Assembly: GCF_900104815.1 (NCBI RefSeq) | Contig: NZ_FNTD01000001.1 | Span: forward strand, 1-15,918 | Direction: 5' to 3' | Length of the DNA stretch: 15,918 bases | DNA from: Streptomyces misionensis | GTDB lineage: Bacteria > Actinomycetota > Actinomycetes > Streptomycetales > Streptomycetaceae | Shown here: positions 12,687 through 15,918 of the stretch, one piece after another | Numbering within the stretch: position 1 is the stretch's first letter | How the letters are laid out: every line of letters begins with the position of its first letter | Notes under the pieces: generated by a model | Database searches by the model: none | The model's input: the letters and a program-made list of their open reading frames with translations, nothing else | Told to the model about the DNA's origin: nothing | Position numbers and translations under genes: made by a program

Positions 12687-13426
12687 GCCTGCACCGCCTC
12701 GGCGTCCGCGCCGGCCTGGACGGGCAGACGCGTCTCCGCGCCCCGCAGGCCGTGCTCGAGCGCGAACCGGTAGAAGTCTTCGCGTGCCTGGAGCTCCACC
12801 CGGTTGTTGTTGTACTGGGTGACCACCTTGGTGGCGTTGGTGTGCACGCGGTACCGGCGGATCACCGTCTGTGCCACCGGATAGCCGTGCTTCTCACACC
12901 AGCCGCGGGTGCCCTCCACGTAGGCGATGCCTTCGGCCGGCGCCCAGTTGTTGATGACCACCTGGAACGGGACACCGAGCGGCTTGAGCACCCACTCGAT
13001 CGTCTGCCACGTCGCCTCGTAGCAGTCCACCTCGGTCATCATCGGCACGATGACGTCGTCCGCCTGGTCCAGCAACGCCCGCAGGATCCGCCCGTACTTG
13101 TCCTCCCCCAGCGGATCCCTGCCGCTGGTCGGATCGATCTCGGCCCAGCCCGGGGTGTCCACGAAGACGTGCGCGTACGGCAGCCGCTTCAGCAGCGCGA
13201 TGTTCTCGACGTCGTCCGAGATGTCGAGGATGTCGAACGGCTGCTCAGCCAGCCGCGCCGCCCGCCACAGCGCCGTCCCCTGCGGGTCCGCCGACGCCAC
13301 CGCCACATGCGGCTGCCCGTCCGGCCGCGGCCCCCGCACATCCGCGCAGACCGCCCCCATGTTCAGGCTGATCAACGACTTGCCGACACCGCCCTTGCGG
13401 TTCATCACGACATGGATCTTCGCCAC
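12683..13426 (-). CDS. parA: ParA-family partition ATPase
   Basis: 247 residues from GTG 13426, chosen because GGAGG lies 8 nt upstream and the Walker motif then starts at residue 11; an ATG at 13459 would add 11 residues but lacks a good site. The deviant Walker A KGGVGKS is at residues 11-17 (MAKIHVVMNRKGGVGKS), a DPQG A'-motif at about 52-55, and Walker B HVFVDTPGW at about 91-99. Then come VIVPMMTEVDCYEATWQTIE and VVINNWAPAEG, all typical of ParA/MinD ATPases. It lacks an N-terminal HTH, so it is of the short ParA type. It should form ATP-dependent filaments or gradients on the nucleoid that move plasmid-bound partner complexes. It is first in an operon with the ParB-like gene. Confidence 0.93.
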   Translation of the reverse strand: MAKIHVVMNRKGGVGKSLISLNMGAVCADVRGPRPDGQPHVAVASADPQGTALWRAARLAEQPFDILDISDDVENIALLKRLPYAHVFVDTPGWAEIDPTSGRDPLGEDKYGRILRALLDQADDVIVPMMTEVDCYEATWQTIEWVLKPLGVPFQVVINNWAPAEGIAYVEGTRGWCEKHGYPVAQTVIRRYRVHTNATKVVTQYNNNRVELQAREDFYRFALEHGLRGAETRLPVQAGADAEAVQA

Positions 13427-13680
13427 GCCCAGGACCTCCGTTCGCTTCACCGCCCCCATGAGCGGCTACTTCGGGTCCGGACAGTCTGTCAGGCAGCCCC
13501 GTCTGTACCTTGTATGGCCATCTGATCTCCTACATCCCGTCCACCCGGACGGCCCCGAGGCGCTCCCCCGCGCCTAGTCAGCGGGCCTACATATCGGCAT
13601 CAACGCCATCTGCCTGTAGGTCAGGATGTAGGGAACCGAGTACGATCGGGGTGCGAGTGTAGACACAGCGTCTACGTAAT
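13427..13680 (-). promoter_or_regulatory. parA upstream control region
   Basis: Several operator-like elements are packed here: the odd dyad GACAG-T-CTGTC (13480-13490) and one GTACCTT (13505-13511) identical to the half-sites before the GntR gene. ATGTAGG-type repeats occur as CCTACATCC (13529-13537), CCTACAT (13586-13592) and inverted GGATGTAGG (13624-13632). The dyad GTAGAC-N5-GTCTAC lies at 13659-13675. Autoregulation by the Par proteins and control by the plasmid GntR protein are both plausible. TACGAT (13641-13646) is a possible plus-strand -10 element. A firm promoter cannot be placed. Confidence 0.55.
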
Positions 13681-13724
13681 GAAGGGCCCCTTCACCGGGC
13701 TGCCACCCAGGTCAGAGGCCCTTC
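13681..13724 (+). repeat. hairpin GAAGGGCC/GGCCCTTC
   Basis: An 8-bp stem with a 28-nt loop (arms 13681-13688 and 13717-13724) lies just upstream of a strong plus-strand terminator. With that terminator it could form the body of a short RNA transcribed away from parA. Confidence 0.5.
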
Positions 13725-13743
13725 TTCGCGATACAGCAGGAGC

Positions 13744-13778
13744 CCCGGTCGCGCACCAGTCGACCGGGTTTCTTGTTT
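13744..13778 (+). terminator. intrinsic terminator on the plus strand with T-tract
   Basis: CCCGGTCG (13744-13751) pairs with CGACCGGG (13761-13768), and TTTCTTGTTT follows directly. This is the most canonical rho-independent terminator of the window. No plus-strand protein gene ends before it, so it may end a small RNA that starts in the parA upstream region. Confidence 0.75.
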
Positions 13779-13814
13779 CCCCGATCATTGCGACCTCGCT
13801 CACGCCGCTCCCTG

Positions 13815-13970
13815 CTAGGAGCAGCGCTGAATCACGATCTTGGCGAGTACCGCCAGCACCGGTGACCAGTCGAGCAGGATCTGCCAGAGCCTCTGCTGCC
13901 GTTCCCGGCGCCGCTCGGCGGCTTCCTTCTCGTCTTCGTCGTCCGATGAAGCGGGTGTCTCACCAATCAT
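13815..13970 (-). CDS. 51-residue charged protein with C-terminal hydrophobic segment
   Basis: ATG at 13970 with a perfect GGAGG 5 nt upstream; TAG stop at 13815-13817. The product has an acidic stretch (SSDDEDEKEAAE), a basic helix (RRRERQQR) and a hydrophobic C-terminal segment (WQILLDWSPVLAVLAKIVI). It could be a small membrane-associated protein. The frame is open much further upstream, and GTG in-frame starts exist, but this start has the best ribosome binding site. Codon bias is weaker than in the core genes and the surrounding 800 bp is less GC-rich, suggesting a separate origin. No family recognised. Confidence 0.5.
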   Translation of the reverse strand: MIGETPASSDDEDEKEAAERRRERQQRLWQILLDWSPVLAVLAKIVIQRCS

Positions 13971-14266
13971 CTGGTCCTCCGCGATGTCCAGTAGGTGCCC
14001 GATTGCCGGATGGCTGACCGGGCCTCCACTACGAGGGACCTCTCGACCATCCTCGTGGTGGAGCTCGAGCGGACCTCTGCGGAAGACCAGGAGCAAGCAT
14101 AAGGCGCACTCCTTGGCGGACACCCCCCCAACAACGTCAACTAAGCCTGTGAGCTGCGCTTTTGGTGCCAAAGTAATGTGCGCGCATTGACAAACCGTTA
14201 TGTGGCCTGCGTCACAAAGCTCGAGAGGCTGAGGGCTGAGCGGAAGTAACTCCCCAGAGAGCCCTT

Positions 14267-14553
14267 GTCGTTGACCGTGCGTGGCCGAATCCGTGGCGGC
14301 GTCGCCCTCACCGCCGCCGTCGCCCTCGGCGCCGCGACCCGCGGTCGGCCCGATACGCCGGTCCGCGTCCTGGATGGCGCTCGTGCGGTACACCAGCCAG
14401 GGCGGGAAGGAGCGGCGGGCACGGGGACGCCTCGGGGGTCGGGCGCCCGGATCCTTTTCTCGCGCGGGTCGGCGGGGCCGCGCGCGGCCGGGGCCAGACA
14501 CCCCGGCACCAGGACACGGGTCTGGTCGTTCACCGTGCATGGCCGACCCCGTG
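14267..14553 (+). repeat. direct repeat flanking the relic, at the start of the right HTH gene
   Basis: Bases 14267-14295 and 14525-14553 match at 25 of 29 positions. The second copy contains the ATG start of the right HTH gene, the first a GTG in the same frame. The offset is 258 bp, exactly 86 codons. The parB relic lies between them. This looks like duplication of the gene start with intervening foreign sequence, or a recombination scar. Confidence 0.65.
14354..14397 (-). pseudogene. relic of a parB-like gene fragment
   Basis: This stretch matches 12395-12438 inside the parB-like gene. The first 22 bases are identical and the rest differ at about five positions. On the minus strand it would read VYRTSAIQDADRR, against AYCTGAIQDADRR in the intact protein. 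The match fades on both sides and no surrounding frame continues the protein, so it is a short remnant of a second copy or of gene conversion. Confidence 0.7.
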
Positions 14554-14967
14554 ATCGTCACCGTGCAGTACACCCCGCCCGGCGCCGCCGACAGCCTCCG
14601 CCTGGAGCTGCATGCCGAACCCGGTGCCCGCCTCACCCTCCAGCTCGGCGCTCGCACCACGCCGGCCTCCGTCCCCACCCAGCCCCAGCCCACCGACTGG
14701 GAAGACCTGTCCGGCCGCCCCAAGCCCCCCGCTTCTCCCGACTGGGCAGACCTGTCGGGCATTCGAGACTGGGATCTGCCCGGCCTCCCGGCCGAGTGCG
14801 CGCCCGGGCGCAGGCCTGAGCTGCTCACCGACTCGCAGGTCACCGCCCGCCTCCGCTACGGCTACGAGCAGGGATGGACGCAACGGCGCATCGGAGCCTT
14901 CGCGGGCCGCGCTGCGGGCACCGTGCACAAGTACGTCGAGCGTTTCCGGGCAGAAAGCAAAAAGTGA
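14539..14967 (+). CDS. HTH protein of the right end, paralogous to the left membrane/HTH protein
   Basis: 142 residues from ATG 14539. A longer frame from GTG 14281 would cover a repeat and a relic, so it was not chosen; the ATG has only a weak ribosome binding site. The N-terminus (MADPVIVTVQYTPP, LRLELHAEPGARLTLQL) is beta-rich, followed by a linker with DWEDLSG and DWADLSG repeats. Then comes DWDLPGLPAECAPGRRPELL and a C-terminal HTH with QGWTQRRIGAFAGRAAGTVHKYV (residues about 111-133). The last 65 residues are a close paralogue of the end of the protein at 939-2300, but no membrane part is present. The gene reads outward and stops 50 bp from the TIR, as its paralogue stops 37 bp from the left TIR. 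It probably binds DNA; the target is unknown. Confidence 0.75.
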   Translation: MADPVIVTVQYTPPGAADSLRLELHAEPGARLTLQLGARTTPASVPTQPQPTDWEDLSGRPKPPASPDWADLSGIRDWDLPGLPAECAPGRRPELLTDSQVTARLRYGYEQGWTQRRIGAFAGRAAGTVHKYVERFRAESKK

Positions 14968-14997
14968 GGCCGGGGCGTAAATTCGGGTCGGTTGTGG

Positions 14998-15014
14998 CGC
15001 CCTCGGGGCGGTTT
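14998..15014 (+). terminator. small terminator of the right HTH gene
   Basis: The stem CGCCC-TCG-GGGCG (14998-15010) is followed by GTTTTC, 30 bp after the stop codon and just inside the right TIR edge. It has no sequence relation to the left-side terminator. Confidence 0.6.
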
Positions 15015-15670
15015 TCAGTCCGGGGGTGTTTCGTGTTTACGGTCGGATTCCTGGGAGGCTGTCAACGGTGTTAGGGGCGACCGATGGTATTTCTCTGGGA
15101 CGGCTGACGGGGTGTCAGTGTGGGTTGGTGGGGTCGTCCTCGACCCGTCTCATGAGTGTGGGGTCTCCCGTGCGGGGTGGCTCGGCGAGTCTGCCGGGAG
15201 GGTGTGCAACACGGCCTGGGCCACGGCCCATGACGGGTGTACGTCCAGTTCAGAGCGGTGCGCGTCCCGGTCCAAGCTCCGCGTCCGCGCGGTCCGGAGA
15301 GGATCGTGCAGCGCTGCGCCGGACCCGCACCGTGGTGTTGACGGAGCCCGTTAACGCCCCGGGGGGTGGTGGGCCGTAGTTCCAGACTCTACCCAGCTCG
15401 AAAAATGATGCACGGGGGTGGCCTGGATCTGCCAACAGCACATGCTGCATCAACCCTGCGTAGTCGAGGCTCGGTTGGCCGGCGCGGCTGACCGGGTCCG
15501 CGGCGCGGGCCTCGCGCGGGGTGTGGCACGACGCAGGGACGGTGGGGCGGCCAACTCGCCCCGGGAGAGGGGCTGTGTGTCCGTCTGGTGGCCTGTCAGC
15601 CGGGCCCGGCGCCCGGAGTCCAACGGAGGGGTCCCGGGCGCCTAAGGGGCCGCCCAACGCCTAGGCGCCC

Positions 15671-15702
15671 ACACGCCCACACGCCCACACGCCCACACGC
15701 CC
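15671..15702 (-). repeat. GGGCGTGT x4 tandem repeat in right TIR
   Basis: Inverted copy of the left array, reading ACACGCCC four times on the plus strand, with the CGCCTAGGCG palindrome at 15658-15667. The copy number is the same at both ends, which implies recent homogenisation of the two TIRs. Confidence 0.9.
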
Positions 15703-15748
15703 AGACGCGCCCCCACGCGCGAGAGACCCACCCCGCCCCTGCTGCCAG

Positions 15749-15918
15749 CCTGCTGCGCGGAGCGCAGCATTCGCACGGGGAGCGCAGCGGACCGTGCCGC
15801 CCCGGGACGCAGGCCCGGGGCCCGCCCTCGGAGCGCAGCGCAGAGGGCCCGGCCGCCGCAGCGGCCGAACGCCCGCCCGCAGGGCGGGCGGTAACACTCC
15901 GTCATCAGCCCGTGCGAA
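15749..15918. other. right telomere palindrome cluster
   Basis: Mirror copy of the left palindrome cluster, with the same stems, loops and the CTGCGCTCC element in the opposite orientation. On this strand, which ends 3', the outermost hairpin reads CGCCCGCCC-GCA-GGGCGGGCG (15870-15890), as expected for a foldback of a 3' overhang patched by terminal-protein-primed synthesis. Confidence 0.85.

Larger units (their letters stand above)
15018..15918. repeat. right terminal inverted repeat (901 bp)
   Basis: This is the exact inverted copy of bases 1-901, and the last base pairs with base 1, so the window appears to be a complete linear molecule. Unlike the left copy, its inner edge carries only one arm of the terminator hairpin (15018-15032), with unrelated sequence on the inside. 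No gene is convincing within it. Confidence 0.97.

Noticed and set aside
11214..12773. Long plus-strand frame across the 12-bp repeats and the parB-like gene
   Set aside because: It is antisense to a clear gene and arises from the high-GC codon structure of the opposite strand.
5442..13607. Shared 11-mer GCATCAACGCC in the leaders of the sigma operon (5442) and parA (13597)
   Set aside because: An 11-base match between two sites is expected several times by chance in a 16-kb high-GC sequence.
14187..14216. Perfect TTGACA at 14187-14192 as promoter of the right HTH gene
   Set aside because: No acceptable -10 hexamer at 16-19 bp; only CGTCAC/GTCACA is found.
1..15918. tRNA, rRNA, CRISPR arrays, insertion sequences, integrase or attachment sites
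   Set aside because: None seen: no transposase or recombinase motif, no spacer-repeat pattern, and no cloverleaf noticed by eye.

Overview
The window looks like a complete small linear replicon of a high-GC actinomycete, most likely a Streptomyces linear plasmid. Its first 901 bases are repeated, inverted and without any difference I could find, as its last 901 bases. The outer ~170 bases of each end form a chain of small palindromes, the usual architecture of Streptomyces telomeres. Coding regions are GC-rich at third codon positions and several start codons are GTG. The outermost bases are not the archetypal CCCGCGGAGCGGG type, and I found no tpg or tap gene, so the end-replication proteins are either host-supplied or not recognisable here.

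Layout, left to right. (1) Left terminal inverted repeat (TIR, 1-901), no convincing gene. (2) A leftward gene (939-2300) for a four-helix membrane protein with a coiled coil and a C-terminal helix-turn-helix (HTH). (3) A leftward operon (5352 to 2489): a sigma-factor-like protein with three region-4-like units, a second sigma-like protein, an HNH endonuclease, then a 56-residue basic protein after a 91-bp gap. The first three overlap by 4 bp. (4) A rightward GntR/HutC regulator (5691-6428), with six GTACCTT-type half-sites between it and the sigma operon. (5) A central replication module: a 325-bp non-coding region with a DnaA-box match and hairpins, a 25-codon leader ORF, a Rep1-like HTH protein with iterons inside its gene, and a Rep2-like DnaB/RecA-fold helicase. 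This matches the phage-like central origin described for pSLA2. (6) A small 82-residue gene between two similar terminators. (7) About 1.7 kb (9592-11274) with little convincing coding but many perfect hairpins and alternating purine-pyrimidine tracts. (8) A small two-helix membrane protein (11275-11463), a 12-bp tandem repeat array, and a leftward parA/parB-like operon. (9) A 51-residue ORF, a relic of the parB-like gene, and a rightward gene (14539-14967) whose C-terminal HTH is a close paralogue of the one at the left end. (10) Right TIR (15018-15918).

Working model: Rep1/Rep2 fire the central origin, ParA with its partner segregates the plasmid, and the GntR protein controls its own gene, the sigma operon and possibly par. 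The two paralogous HTH proteins are encoded immediately inside the two TIRs and read outward. They are the best candidates for an undescribed end-associated function, one of them possibly membrane-tethered. No tra/FtsK gene, integrase, IS element, tRNA, rRNA or CRISPR array was seen.
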